Source of the DNA: Bacteroidota bacterium
GTDB lineage: Bacteria; Bacteroidota; Bacteroidia; Bacteroidales; VadinHA17
Direction: 5' to 3'
NCBI GenBank assembly: GCA_029547705.1
Contig: JAKPOU010000034.1
Location: 84,508 to 148,507 of the forward strand
DNA: 64,000 bases
A program made the position numbers and the translations under genes. Shown here piece by piece: positions 1 to 8,680 of this stretch. Numbering within the stretch: position 1 is the stretch's first letter; every line of letters begins with the position of its first letter. The notes below the pieces were generated by a model, which was not told the origin of the DNA, did not search any database, and saw nothing but the letters and a program-made list of their open reading frames with translations.

Positions 1-2
1 AG

Positions 3-101
3 CGACAGCTTGATATCAAGTCGAGAAAGAAAATCATTGTCTGTGAATATTGCGGCCGTATACTTGTGGATGATGAAATAATAGAACAAAGCAAGGAGTA
101 A
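3..101 (+). CDS. C4-type zinc ribbon protein, C-terminal fragment
   Basis: Only the last 32 codons are inside the window (frame starting at base 3, TAA at 99-101). The visible peptide contains CEYCGRIL followed by an acidic tail. This is the end of the C4 zinc-ribbon (zf-RING_7, formerly DUF164) family, whose members have a long N-terminal coiled coil and finish with a CxxC...CxxCGRxL zinc knuckle. Only the second CxxC pair is visible here. The upstream coiled coil lies outside the window, so the assignment rests on this short but distinctive motif. The gene ends about 20 nt before a strong terminator. The molecular role in Bacteroidota is not established. Confidence 0.6.
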   Translation, partial: RQLDIKSRKKIIVCEYCGRILVDDEIIEQSKE

Positions 102-120
102 TTACAGGAATATAAATTGA

Positions 121-159
121 ATGCCGTCCGGATCACATCTCAGGACGGCATTTTTTTTG
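121..159 (+). terminator. Rho-independent terminator after zinc-ribbon gene
   Basis: An 8-bp perfect stem (TGCCGTCC at 122-129 with GGACGGCA at 143-150) has a 13-nt loop and is followed at once by eight T residues. It lies 20 nt after the stop of the partial zinc-ribbon gene and separates it from hutU. Confidence 0.85.
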
Positions 160-285
160 CCGTTTTGCAGAAATGCTTTTTATCCTGAATTCATTAACTT
201 TACTCTGTAGGTTCACAGGATTTTAATGAGTCCCTGTGTCAGCAGAAATATCCATATACATTTATTCTGATAAAATCAGCATCTC

Positions 286-2316
286 ATGTCAGAAACAATT
301 TTCCAGAAAAGCATAGCTGAGGGCATTCCTTCAGTACTTCCGGCGCCACGGCCTTATGATGCCGGCATTAATCATGCTCCCCGGCGGAAGGACATTCTTA
401 CGGCAGCAGAAAAAAAACTAGCAGTCAGAAATGCACTGAGGTATTTCCCCCGGGAATTCCATTCTGTTCTGGCTCCTGAATTTGCAGCCGAACTGGCAGA
501 ATACGGAAGAATATACATGTACAGGTTCCGGCCGGAGTATGAAATCAAAGCCCGGCCGCTTTCAGAAATTCCCCACAGATCGGTAAAGGCAGGAGCAATC
601 ATGCTGATGATTCTGAATAATCTTGACCCGGTTGTTGCCCAGCATCCTCATGAACTGATCACTTACGGGGGGAACGGGGCTGTTTTCCAGAACTGGGCAC
701 AATACCTGCTGACAATGAAGTACCTGTCGGAGATGACGGATGAGCAGACACTTGTAATCTATTCCGGCCATCCTCTCGGCCTGTTTCCTTCTCACGGCGA
801 TGCCCCGAGGCTTGTTGTCACAAACGGAATGGTTGTTCCGAATTATTCATCGCAGGATCACTGGGAGAGGTTCAATGCTCTCGGGGTAACACAATACGGC
901 CAGATGACGGCCGGTTCCTATATGTATATCGGTCCGCAGGGGATTGTGCACGGAACCACGATCACTCTCCTTAACGCGGCGAGGATGACAGCTCAGGGCA
1001 GGAAAAGCACCGGGGGCAGGTTGTTTGTGTCATCCGGGCTCGGAGGCATGTCGGGGGCGCAGCCAAAAGCGGCATCGATTGCAGGCCTTGCATCAGTGAT
1101 AGCGGAAATCAATCCGAAAGCAATGGAAAAACGGCACAGGCAGGGATGGGTGGATGAGGTCACAGACGATATAGACAGGCTGGTTTCACGGTGTATGGAA
1201 ATAAGGAAAAGCAGGGAGAACATTTCCGTCGGTTACCTGGGAAATATTGTGGATGTGTGGGAACGGTTTGCCGATGAAGATATTTTTGTTGATCTGGGAT
1301 CTGATCAGACTTCACTTCATAATCCCTGGGCCGGGGGATATTATCCTGCAGGACTGACATTTGAAGAATCTTCGAGGCTGATGGTTGCTGATCCTGATGA
1401 ATTCAGGTCGAGAGTCAGATCATCCCTGGTGAGGCAGGTGGCAGCCATCAACCGGCATGCTGAACGGGGAACCTACTTTTTTGATTACGGCAATGCCTTT
1501 CTGCTGGAATCATCCCGTGCCGGTGCAGACATTCTCAGATCCGACGGATCATTCAGGTATCCTTCCTATGTTCAGGATATTATGGGTCCGCTTTGCTTTG
1601 ATTACGGCTTCGGTCCCTTCAGGTGGGTCTGCTGTTCGGATAATCCTGAAGATCTGATGACTACAGATATGATTGCAGCCGGGGTGCTGGAGGATCTGAT
1701 ACGGGAAGCACCGCCCGAGACAAGCCGCCAGATGGCCGATAATATCCACTGGATAAAGGAAGCGGGACGGAACCGCCTGGTGGTGGGTTCACAGGCCCGG
1801 ATACTTTATGCTGATGCAGCCGGGAGGATTGCCATAGCCGGTGCCTTCAACGAAGCAGTATCTTCGGGAAAAATTTCCGCACCCGTTGTTATCGGGAGGG
1901 ATCATCATGATGTGTCGGGAGCAGATTCTCCCTACAGGGAGACCTCGGATATATATGATGGTTCCAGGTTCACGGCGGACATGGCTGTTCAGAATGTGAT
2001 CGGTGATTCATTCCGCGGCGCGACATGGGTTTCGCTGCATAACGGGGGAGGAGTTGGATGGGGCGAGGCTGTCAACGGAGGCTTCGGTATGGTGCTTGAC
2101 GGTACTGAAGATACTTCCCGGAAACTGAGGATGATGCTTTTCTGGGACGTGAACAACGGAATTGCCAGAAGAAGCTGGGCAGGAAACAGGGGTGCACTGT
2201 TCACCCTCGGAAGAGAAATGGAAATGATTTCCGGTCTCAGGGTGACTGTTCCCTTTGATGCCGATGACAGTATAATTGATGGTTTATCCTTTCCGCCGGC
2301 GGATACCACGCTGTGA
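286..2316 (+). CDS. hutU: Urocanate hydratase
   Basis: Urocanase converts urocanate plus water to 4-imidazolone-5-propionate, the second step of histidine degradation, using tightly bound NAD+ as an electrophile. The 676-residue protein shows the family's NAD-binding stretch around residue 200 (QYGQMTAGSYMYIGPQGI), the conserved DQTSLHNPWAGGYYP segment, and the catalytic-cysteine region GFGPFRWVCCSDNPEDL near residue 440. It is longer than the ~557-residue proteobacterial enzyme, which matches the long form found in Bacteroidota. No other hut gene (hutH, hutI, ftcD) is adjacent in the window, so the rest of the pathway must lie elsewhere. It converges with ispF, with 54 nt between the stops. 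The ATG at 286 is the first in-frame start and fits the family's N-terminus. Confidence 0.95.
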   Translation: MSETIFQKSIAEGIPSVLPAPRPYDAGINHAPRRKDILTAAEKKLAVRNALRYFPREFHSVLAPEFAAELAEYGRIYMYRFRPEYEIKARPLSEIPHRSVKAGAIMLMILNNLDPVVAQHPHELITYGGNGAVFQNWAQYLLTMKYLSEMTDEQTLVIYSGHPLGLFPSHGDAPRLVVTNGMVVPNYSSQDHWERFNALGVTQYGQMTAGSYMYIGPQGIVHGTTITLLNAARMTAQGRKSTGGRLFVSSGLGGMSGAQPKAASIAGLASVIAEINPKAMEKRHRQGWVDEVTDDIDRLVSRCMEIRKSRENISVGYLGNIVDVWERFADEDIFVDLGSDQTSLHNPWAGGYYPAGLTFEESSRLMVADPDEFRSRVRSSLVRQVAAINRHAERGTYFFDYGNAFLLESSRAGADILRSDGSFRYPSYVQDIMGPLCFDYGFGPFRWVCCSDNPEDLMTTDMIAAGVLEDLIREAPPETSRQMADNIHWIKEAGRNRLVVGSQARILYADAAGRIAIAGAFNEAVSSGKISAPVVIGRDHHDVSGADSPYRETSDIYDGSRFTADMAVQNVIGDSFRGATWVSLHNGGGVGWGEAVNGGFGMVLDGTEDTSRKLRMMLFWDVNNGIARRSWAGNRGALFTLGREMEMISGLRVTVPFDADDSIIDGLSFPPADTTL

Positions 2317-2370
2317 GAATCCGCTGTTTGTGTATATATGTCAGGACCGGATCCCGGTCTCCGTATCAGG

Positions 2371-2853
2371 TCAGGCAAGGGATTTCAGAAGAACTGAAGC
2401 CAGCGCCGCTACTCCTTCACCGCGGCCGGTAAATCCCATTTTCTCGGTTGTTGTGGCCTTTATGGATATGCTTCCGCTATCCAGGCTGAGTATTGCGGAT
2501 ATCACCGACTTCATCCGAGGTATGTACGGTGAGATACGGGGTTCTTCGAGGCAGACCGTACTGTCGATATTGACAAGGCAATATCCTTTCTCCCTGATCA
2601 GCTCATTTGTCCTTGTAAGGAGAACCCTGCTGCTGATGTTTTTAAATTCAGGGCTGTTATCCGGAAAATGATGGCCGATGTCGCCGAGTGCTGCCGCACC
2701 GAGCATGGCATCACATATGGCATGCAGAAGACAGTCACCGTCGGAATGGGCTATGCAGCCTTTGGAGAAGGGTATCAGAACGCCTCCCAGCCAGAACTCC
2801 GGGCCTGTTCCGAAGCTGTGGAAGTCAATTCCCAGGCCGGTTCTGAGATTCAT
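2371..2853 (-). CDS. ispF: 2-C-methyl-D-erythritol 2,4-cyclodiphosphate synthase
   Basis: IspF cyclises CDP-methylerythritol 2-phosphate to MEcPP with release of CMP in the MEP isoprenoid pathway. At 160 residues it has the family length. All signatures are present: GIDFHSF with metal ligands Asp10 and His12, the HSDGDCLLHA motif with His44, DIGHHFPD, and the C-terminal TTTEKMGFTGRGEG. It is the last gene of a minus-strand unit: its ATG overlaps the porV stop by 4 nt, indicating translational coupling. The coupling of ispF to porV and porU is organisational and does not by itself imply a role in secretion. Confidence 0.96.
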   Translation of the reverse strand: MNLRTGLGIDFHSFGTGPEFWLGGVLIPFSKGCIAHSDGDCLLHAICDAMLGAAALGDIGHHFPDNSPEFKNISSRVLLTRTNELIREKGYCLVNIDSTVCLEEPRISPYIPRMKSVISAILSLDSGSISIKATTTEKMGFTGRGEGVAALASVLLKSLA

Positions 2854-4040
2854 ATGTTTGAACTGGCTTTTTTCCCTGCGGAGCTGATGTCGAATGCAAT
2901 GGAAAAACGCAGTGTTCTGGCCAGGGGATGATTCTGCACGGTCGGCATAAGATATGAGAAGTCGACTGTGAATCCGCTCAGTCTGAATCCCGCACCTGCA
3001 GTGAAGTATTTTCTGTTTCCCTTGGTTTCGTTTTCATGGAAATAGCCTGCTCTCAGTGCGAATTGTTCATTGTACCAGTATTCCGTTCCCACTGACAGGG
3101 TATATTCCCGCAATTCTTCCCTGAAACCGCCCGGGGCGTCGTAGAAGGACTGGAAAATGGCTACGGGCACTGAAACATTGGGATCTTTTCCGGCTATGAT
3201 ACTGTCCGGATTGGTGATAGCATAACGCGGGGGTGTGGGAACAAGAAGCTTGTTTATATCTGTGGTGAGCGTTATTTTGTTGTAGGTGTCAAGGTTCATG
3301 GTCAGTGCAGTTCCCAGTCTCATGTTCATCGGTATGAAATCGGAAGTCTGGGCATCCGTATAGCTCATTTTTGATCCGATATTGGAGAAGTTGACTCCGA
3401 AAGCAAGTCTGCTGTCTTTATTCAGGATTGTCATATCCGTATGATGGTACAGGGAAATGTCGGCAGCAACCGAGATTCCTGCTTTTGTAGCTTCACCGCC
3501 GGAATAGGATCCTCCGGTCAGGTTGGAGTATATCATACGGAATGCGATTCCTCCCGAGAGCCTGTCAGTGAACAGTCTTGAATATGCCACATCAAGTGAC
3601 CATTCATTCGGGGTGAATGTTCTCTCAAGATTTCCGTACTGATCTGTAAAGTCAACATCCCCGAGTGATGAATACAGAAGGCTTCCGCTGAGGACCTGCC
3701 TGCTGTCCAGTTTGTAATAACCACTGAGGTATGCGATGTTAATATCCGGGACCAGGTTTCTCAGCCACGGGGAATATGATATTCCCACACCTGCCTTTTC
3801 TTCGATGAATGCAAATTTAGCCGGATTCCAGTGCATGCTGTAAACATCGGGAGATGTTGCAACACCGGCATCACCCATTGCCCCGGCTCTTGAATCGGGT
3901 GCAATTGTCAGAAAAGGCACCACCGTCTGAATGGCATTGAGCTCACCGTCCGGCTGGCTGTAAAGATTAATGGTTCCTGACAGCATAACTGTCACCAGGA
4001 ATATTCCGATTAGTCTGTTTTTCATTCCGATACGTTTCAT
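2850..4040 (-). CDS. porV: Type IX secretion outer-membrane protein PorV (LptO)
   Basis: PorV is a FadL-like outer-membrane beta-barrel. It shuttles T9SS cargo from the translocon to the PorU sortase and is needed for attachment of cargo to A-LPS or its equivalent. The 396-residue sequence has a cleavable signal peptide ending near LYSQP, then the family hallmark region TIAPDSRAGAMGDAGVATSPD and WNPAKFAF close to the N-terminus, followed by repeated amphipathic strands and an aromatic-terminated C-terminus. Its stop overlaps ispF by 4 nt, and porU ends 53 nt upstream. The alternative ATG five codons further in (4025) would also leave an intact signal peptide. Confidence 0.93.
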   Translation of the reverse strand: MKRIGMKNRLIGIFLVTVMLSGTINLYSQPDGELNAIQTVVPFLTIAPDSRAGAMGDAGVATSPDVYSMHWNPAKFAFIEEKAGVGISYSPWLRNLVPDINIAYLSGYYKLDSRQVLSGSLLYSSLGDVDFTDQYGNLERTFTPNEWSLDVAYSRLFTDRLSGGIAFRMIYSNLTGGSYSGGEATKAGISVAADISLYHHTDMTILNKDSRLAFGVNFSNIGSKMSYTDAQTSDFIPMNMRLGTALTMNLDTYNKITLTTDINKLLVPTPPRYAITNPDSIIAGKDPNVSVPVAIFQSFYDAPGGFREELREYTLSVGTEYWYNEQFALRAGYFHENETKGNRKYFTAGAGFRLSGFTVDFSYLMPTVQNHPLARTLRFSIAFDISSAGKKASSNI

Positions 4041-4093
4041 TCAAGAAAAATGTAAATATAAAACTAAATTTTCTCCGACTTATTATGTATTGT

Positions 4094-7000
4094 TTATAAA
4101 ATGATTATTCTGACTGTTCCCGAAGCCTCCTCGCCATCGTCCGTACGGACTGTTAACCTGCAGAAATAGATGCCTTTTCCGGCTCTTTCCCCGCCATCGG
4201 TATTTCCGTCCCACAGCAGCGGTGACAGACGGTAACCGCCTGACCAGGTTTCCTCCTTTATTATTCTGATGGTTCTCCCGCTCACATCAATTATGCTGAT
4301 GGTAATTTGAAGCCTGCGGTCGGGCCGGTTATGGTTTGCACTTATTCTTGCATCACCGGCAACCGGATTCGGGTAAACGACAATGTCCCTGAGCATGAAT
4401 TTTTCTTCCGGTGTAACGGTGAAGCTGATGGTTTTACTGGAAGAATTGTTGAAATTATCCCAGGCTTTAAGGGTAAGGGTATGGTTTCCTTCCGGCAGAT
4501 CACTCAGGGCATAGCTGATTCTTCCCCTCGTATGGCTGTTAAAATCACTTTCAAAATAATTATTCAGGATGATTGCTGAAGCGGGGTCATTGTCGAGATA
4601 TGCTGTAATGTCGTGACCGATTCCCGCCCCCGTGGTGTTTATCCCTCCCTCATCCTCAATTATTGCCAGTATTCTTGGATTCGGGCAGCTGATTCCTCCG
4701 CTTCTGAAAAGAGTGTCATTGAGATATAATTTTATCAGCGGTCCGGCAGTGTCGCTAGCGGCGGTATTCTCGAATCCCCCGACGATTATTCCGGAATAGC
4801 TGCCGTTCATGTCGCGTGTTTCGTCCTTTGCGTAGTAGCTTATTTTTCCTGTTCCGAAGGAATAGTTAATATCTCTCGGAACCATGAAGGTAAAGCTGAA
4901 TCGGCCGTTTGCCGCCTTTGTTTTCCCGCTGAAAAGAATGTTGTTCCTCATTTCAAAGGTCATCGGCGGTCCGCCGTCGTTTGCCAGTGTCCTGATTATG
5001 GCGGGCTTGTCGTAGATCACCTGCGACACCGTTCCGTTGAAATCATCAATAAGGGTTCCTCCGTGATCCTCGATATGACCTGATATGGTTATTGTTGAGA
5101 GTGCTTTAAGGGTATCGGCAGCACTGCCTGCAGGCCCATGGTTTATTGAGTCGGTAATTACTTTCCCGTGAGGGGGAAATGCCAGTATTACCGCGGGGTC
5201 GCCCAGCAGGGAAAAGTTCCTCTTATTGGGTCCGTCTCCCGAATTATTCTTTGCAATCCGCATGATATCGCCGAGAGCCAGTGGTTCACCGGATTCCCTC
5301 AGCCTGATTATCGCATCGTAAATATTGCGGTTCAGGTAATAGTTCGGGGCTGAATAGGCAACGCGTGTTGTGGACATCAGTGCTATTGCCCCCCCGCCGG
5401 GATTCAGCAGTACCTTTTCGCCGGCCGATGTTCTCGGACTTATAATCTTTGTGGCCATATTTATATCAGCGTCGTCGAATCTGCTGAATTCACATGTGGC
5501 CGTTATGAAAAGGGGAAGCTTTGTCCCGTTCTTCCAGGAATTGATATCTTCGGTTTTTACGACTCTTTCATGAGCGAGTCCGTTTTCATTTCCGTGGCCG
5601 ACATAGTTGAAGATCAGACAACCGGAATTTATACGGTTATTGATTGCTATTGTTACGTCGGGATAGGACTGGCCGGCTGCCGAGGTCTCCTGCCTGAATG
5701 CATCCAGATAGATTTTGTCCACATTTATTTCCGGAATACTGTCCTGAAGGAGCAGGCTGAGACCTTCCGCATCTGCCATATGAGCATTGCCGTCTTCATC
5801 GTCGGCAACCATGCATACTATGTTCTTCCATTCACCCGTGTTGGATGATTCAAGGTATCTTCTTATCTTGTTTACCACAATACCAGCCTGAAGGGTATCC
5901 GTCACGGGAATGCGCCCGATGCCGATATCCTCGGTTCCTTCGGCTTCACCCTTCCCGTCTTCAAGCAAGCCGTAGAAATCGTCAGAGGTGAATGAAGAGA
6001 CAATGATGTTTGAATTCTGTGACTGATAGGTAGGAATATAATTGGGGCTGTTCGGGGGAGGCGTTTTATTCTCATATGAGCCGTCGCCGAAAAGGAGCAG
6101 GTATCTCAGAGGGGTGGCTGTGTTTTTCTGCCTGAGATATTTCATCCGGAGAAAATTCCTGATGGCAGCTATATCGGGAATGCCTCCCGAGAATTCATTA
6201 TAGATCTCCCCGGGCGTTACTATCTGTGAAACAAGTCCCTCTCTTTCAAAATGCAGATCAGCAAGCTTTTTTGCATATTTTCTGAACAGGGGATGAGTTA
6301 CTATAACCATTTCCGCGGGTGGGGAAGCGTGAAGATCCTGGTTTGCCACGGGACCCGGCCTGAAAACGGGCTTCAGTGCATCTGACTCGCTGAAGATCAC
6401 AAATTTCCTCAGTGAATCAGAATTGGCCCTGAAAACAATATTTTCCCCTGATCTTGCCGGGTTCACGTTTTTCGGATTGCCTGCATCCGTAATATCCCAT
6501 ACAAGAGGATTCCTGCCGGGACTGTTCACGGAATATTCAGTCAGGTTTCCCGCTGAGACAGTCCTTGAGTCGAGGACATGAAGTGTTTTTCCCCTGTAAA
6601 CATTGTGCTTTCTTGCATGCAGAGTCACAAAGTCCAGCCATCCCCTGGCGCCGGGGTCCTTTTCATTCCTGAATCCTATCCGGTAAACCGGTGTAGCCGA
6701 CAAAGGCAGCACCGTTCCCGAGGAATCGCTTATACGGGCATAGGTTCCCGTATAATTGTACATGTTCACATCCTGCACAAGGATTGTGTTCAGCAGGCTT
6801 TCCCCTTCCGAGAAGCTGAATTGTGAAACTGAGGGAGCCCTTGCCAGTACCCTTATCCTGTATCTGATTTCGCCGGTACTTACCAGATCCGTGAATTCAG
6901 GCCTGATTTCAACAGGCGTAAGTGAAGAAACCGGCTGATACCATTCCCGTCCGGATTTTATAATATTTTCTGTTTCCAGTTCATGGATGAAAAGAAGATC

Positions 7001-7519
7001 TGATTCTGATGAATAATAGTCCGGTTCCTCCGTATGGACCGCAGCAGCGGATATTGTTCTGGCGGCTCCCCCTCCCGATGTTATGAAATAGAAGGCGGTA
7101 TCCGAGTAATTGTGCCTGACAAAATCATATCTGCCTTCGCCTTCATTATACTTCCATCTGTGGGTTGCCTGTCCGTAAAAGAGCAGATAATCACCTTCAC
7201 CGAAGATGCCGTCGCTTCCGGTTGAAAGCAGTACTGAAATCTCCCTGAGGTCATCCGGTGCCGGATCGCCGGTGAGGTATGAAAGCTGGCCCCAGTTACT
7301 GGCAAAGAGCCTTGGGCCGGAAGGATCGCTCAGACCGGCCTCTTTCAGCTGTGAATAGCTTATCTTATAGATACCGTCTGCTGTCACCGCAATTTTAAGC
7401 CATTTCCCTGATGAGAGGACCGAAGATGCAGAATAGTTTTCAATGGATGATTGTGAATACAGAATGGCGGGTATAAAAGCCAATATAAGTGATATATTAT
7501 GCAACAATCTGAACATCAT
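4094..7519 (-). CDS. porU: Type IX secretion system sortase PorU (C25 gingipain-like peptidase)
   Basis: PorU removes the C-terminal sorting domain of T9SS cargo at the cell surface and transfers the cargo to a lipopolysaccharide anchor. The C25 (gingipain-type) catalytic domain is clear: His in NYVGHGNENGLAHE and the nucleophile Cys in FITATCEFSRFDD. Upstream lies the Gly/Asp-rich region typical of the PorU N-terminus. The C-terminal ~90 residues form a sorting-domain-like fold (VVYPNPVAGD...GKGIYFCRLTV), as PorU itself keeps such a domain. The ORF track starts at a GTG at 7534. The ATG at 7519 directly precedes the signal peptide (MMFRLLHNISLILAFIPAIL) and is preferred. A TAAATTTG hexamer-like -7 element lies at 7534-7541. 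The gene is divergent from porP. Confidence 0.93.
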   Translation of the reverse strand: MMFRLLHNISLILAFIPAILYSQSSIENYSASSVLSSGKWLKIAVTADGIYKISYSQLKEAGLSDPSGPRLFASNWGQLSYLTGDPAPDDLREISVLLSTGSDGIFGEGDYLLFYGQATHRWKYNEGEGRYDFVRHNYSDTAFYFITSGGGAARTISAAAVHTEEPDYYSSESDLLFIHELETENIIKSGREWYQPVSSLTPVEIRPEFTDLVSTGEIRYRIRVLARAPSVSQFSFSEGESLLNTILVQDVNMYNYTGTYARISDSSGTVLPLSATPVYRIGFRNEKDPGARGWLDFVTLHARKHNVYRGKTLHVLDSRTVSAGNLTEYSVNSPGRNPLVWDITDAGNPKNVNPARSGENIVFRANSDSLRKFVIFSESDALKPVFRPGPVANQDLHASPPAEMVIVTHPLFRKYAKKLADLHFEREGLVSQIVTPGEIYNEFSGGIPDIAAIRNFLRMKYLRQKNTATPLRYLLLFGDGSYENKTPPPNSPNYIPTYQSQNSNIIVSSFTSDDFYGLLEDGKGEAEGTEDIGIGRIPVTDTLQAGIVVNKIRRYLESSNTGEWKNIVCMVADDEDGNAHMADAEGLSLLLQDSIPEINVDKIYLDAFRQETSAAGQSYPDVTIAINNRINSGCLIFNYVGHGNENGLAHERVVKTEDINSWKNGTKLPLFITATCEFSRFDDADINMATKIISPRTSAGEKVLLNPGGGAIALMSTTRVAYSAPNYYLNRNIYDAIIRLRESGEPLALGDIMRIAKNNSGDGPNKRNFSLLGDPAVILAFPPHGKVITDSINHGPAGSAADTLKALSTITISGHIEDHGGTLIDDFNGTVSQVIYDKPAIIRTLANDGGPPMTFEMRNNILFSGKTKAANGRFSFTFMVPRDINYSFGTGKISYYAKDETRDMNGSYSGIIVGGFENTAASDTAGPLIKLYLNDTLFRSGGISCPNPRILAIIEDEGGINTTGAGIGHDITAYLDNDPASAIILNNYFESDFNSHTRGRISYALSDLPEGNHTLTLKAWDNFNNSSSKTISFTVTPEEKFMLRDIVVYPNPVAGDARISANHNRPDRRLQITISIIDVSGRTIRIIKEETWSGGYRLSPLLWDGNTDGGERAGKGIYFCRLTVRTDDGEEASGTVRIIIL

Positions 7520-7634
7520 TACGTACAAAGACACAAATTTATAATGTTCTTTGACTTGTTTTTTTATTGTTTACAGCCAGGCAAAATTAAAATAATAACG
7601 CTTTAAAAACGTTGATATTGCAGCTTGCAATATT

Positions 7635-8603
7635 ATGACAAAACAGCTTATTGGAATCACTTTCCTGATTATTATCACAGGGGGAATCTCGGGCGGGCAA
7701 TACTCTGAAAGCGGTTTTGATTATCAGGCGATCATGCTTAATAATCCCGCACTGGCCGGAGCTGAGGGAGACGGATCGCTGAGACTGTCATTCATTAATC
7801 ACTATCCCGGACAGGGTTACAAACTTTTTTCGGGAAGAATGTCATACGATTCCTATTTCCCTTCCCTGCACGGAGGTGTCGGGATTTTTGTCTCGAACGA
7901 TTATCTGGGTGGAATCATTAATGATTTACAGGGAGGATTTTCCTACGCCTATTATTTCCGGGCGGGCAGGGATGTATTTATAAGTGCCGGCCTTTCAGCC
8001 TCGGTGTGGCACAGAGGCTATAATTTCAGCAGTGCGGTACTGCCTGAGCAGATAGATCCTGCCGGGAATATTGTTTTTCCGGGAAGTGAAACAGTATCAC
8101 AGAACGGCAGTTACATGCTGGACCTGGGTACTGGATTTCTTTTTATGACAGAAAGGATTTTCTGGGGAATTTCAGTGAACCATCTGACGGAGCCGGATGT
8201 TGATTATTCAGGTGATCAGGCGGGGAAAACTGGCAGGAAGCTGCTGGTTCATGCAGGAGGGGATTTTCATATCAGCAGGGAAAAGGAATTCAGGATCAGA
8301 CCACTGGTTAAAGGTGAGATTACTAAGGATTATTTCTCGGCGGGAGCAGGAGCGGTCCTTGAAATGGCGAATCTGTCGTTAAGTACAGTTTTGCTGGGTG
8401 ACGGGGAAAGGAACACAGATCTTCAGGCCGGATTCGCGCTGAATACCCCGGGAATGAAGTTGTTTTACAATTACCGTTTTAATATTGCAACGGGGAAAAA
8501 TCTGCTTCCGTTCTCGCTTCTGCACCATGTGGGAATAGTGCTTGGTTTAAACAGTGTTGATAAAAGAAGAGTCATAAAAACAATAAATTACCCTGCATTA
8601 TAG
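7635..8603 (+). CDS. porP: PorP/SprF family type IX secretion membrane protein
   Basis: PorP/SprF proteins are outer-membrane beta-barrels associated with T9SS. Some are core components and others pair with one specific giant adhesin. The 322-residue protein has a signal peptide (about residues 1-21, ending at SGGQYS), the family N-terminus in which the mature protein states that it binds many 'NPALAGA' type motifs (here MLNNPALAGAEGD), and alternating beta strands through to the C-terminus. It is divergent from porU and lies 77 nt upstream of gldJ, which has its own promoter. The gene-order context (porV, porU, gldJ) suggests that this copy belongs to the core machinery, in contrast to the second copy beside the adhesin. 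That is an inference. Confidence 0.8.
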   Translation: MTKQLIGITFLIIITGGISGGQYSESGFDYQAIMLNNPALAGAEGDGSLRLSFINHYPGQGYKLFSGRMSYDSYFPSLHGGVGIFVSNDYLGGIINDLQGGFSYAYYFRAGRDVFISAGLSASVWHRGYNFSSAVLPEQIDPAGNIVFPGSETVSQNGSYMLDLGTGFLFMTERIFWGISVNHLTEPDVDYSGDQAGKTGRKLLVHAGGDFHISREKEFRIRPLVKGEITKDYFSAGAGAVLEMANLSLSTVLLGDGERNTDLQAGFALNTPGMKLFYNYRFNIATGKNLLPFSLLHHVGIVLGLNSVDKRRVIKTINYPAL

Positions 8604-8615
8604 TTATACTTATTG

Positions 8616-8647
8616 TTTGAAATAATTTTTGGAAATTATTATCTTTG
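8616..8647 (+). promoter_or_regulatory. Bacteroidota-type promoter of gldJ
   Basis: TTTG at 8616-8619, a 20-nt spacer, and TATCTTTG at 8640-8647 match the consensus TTTG-N19-21-TAnnTTTG of the primary sigma factor of this phylum exactly. The predicted transcript start is about 27 nt before the gldJ ATG. Confidence 0.8.
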
Positions 8648-8680
8648 TAAACTGATAAAAGTCAAAAAAACCATAGTAAT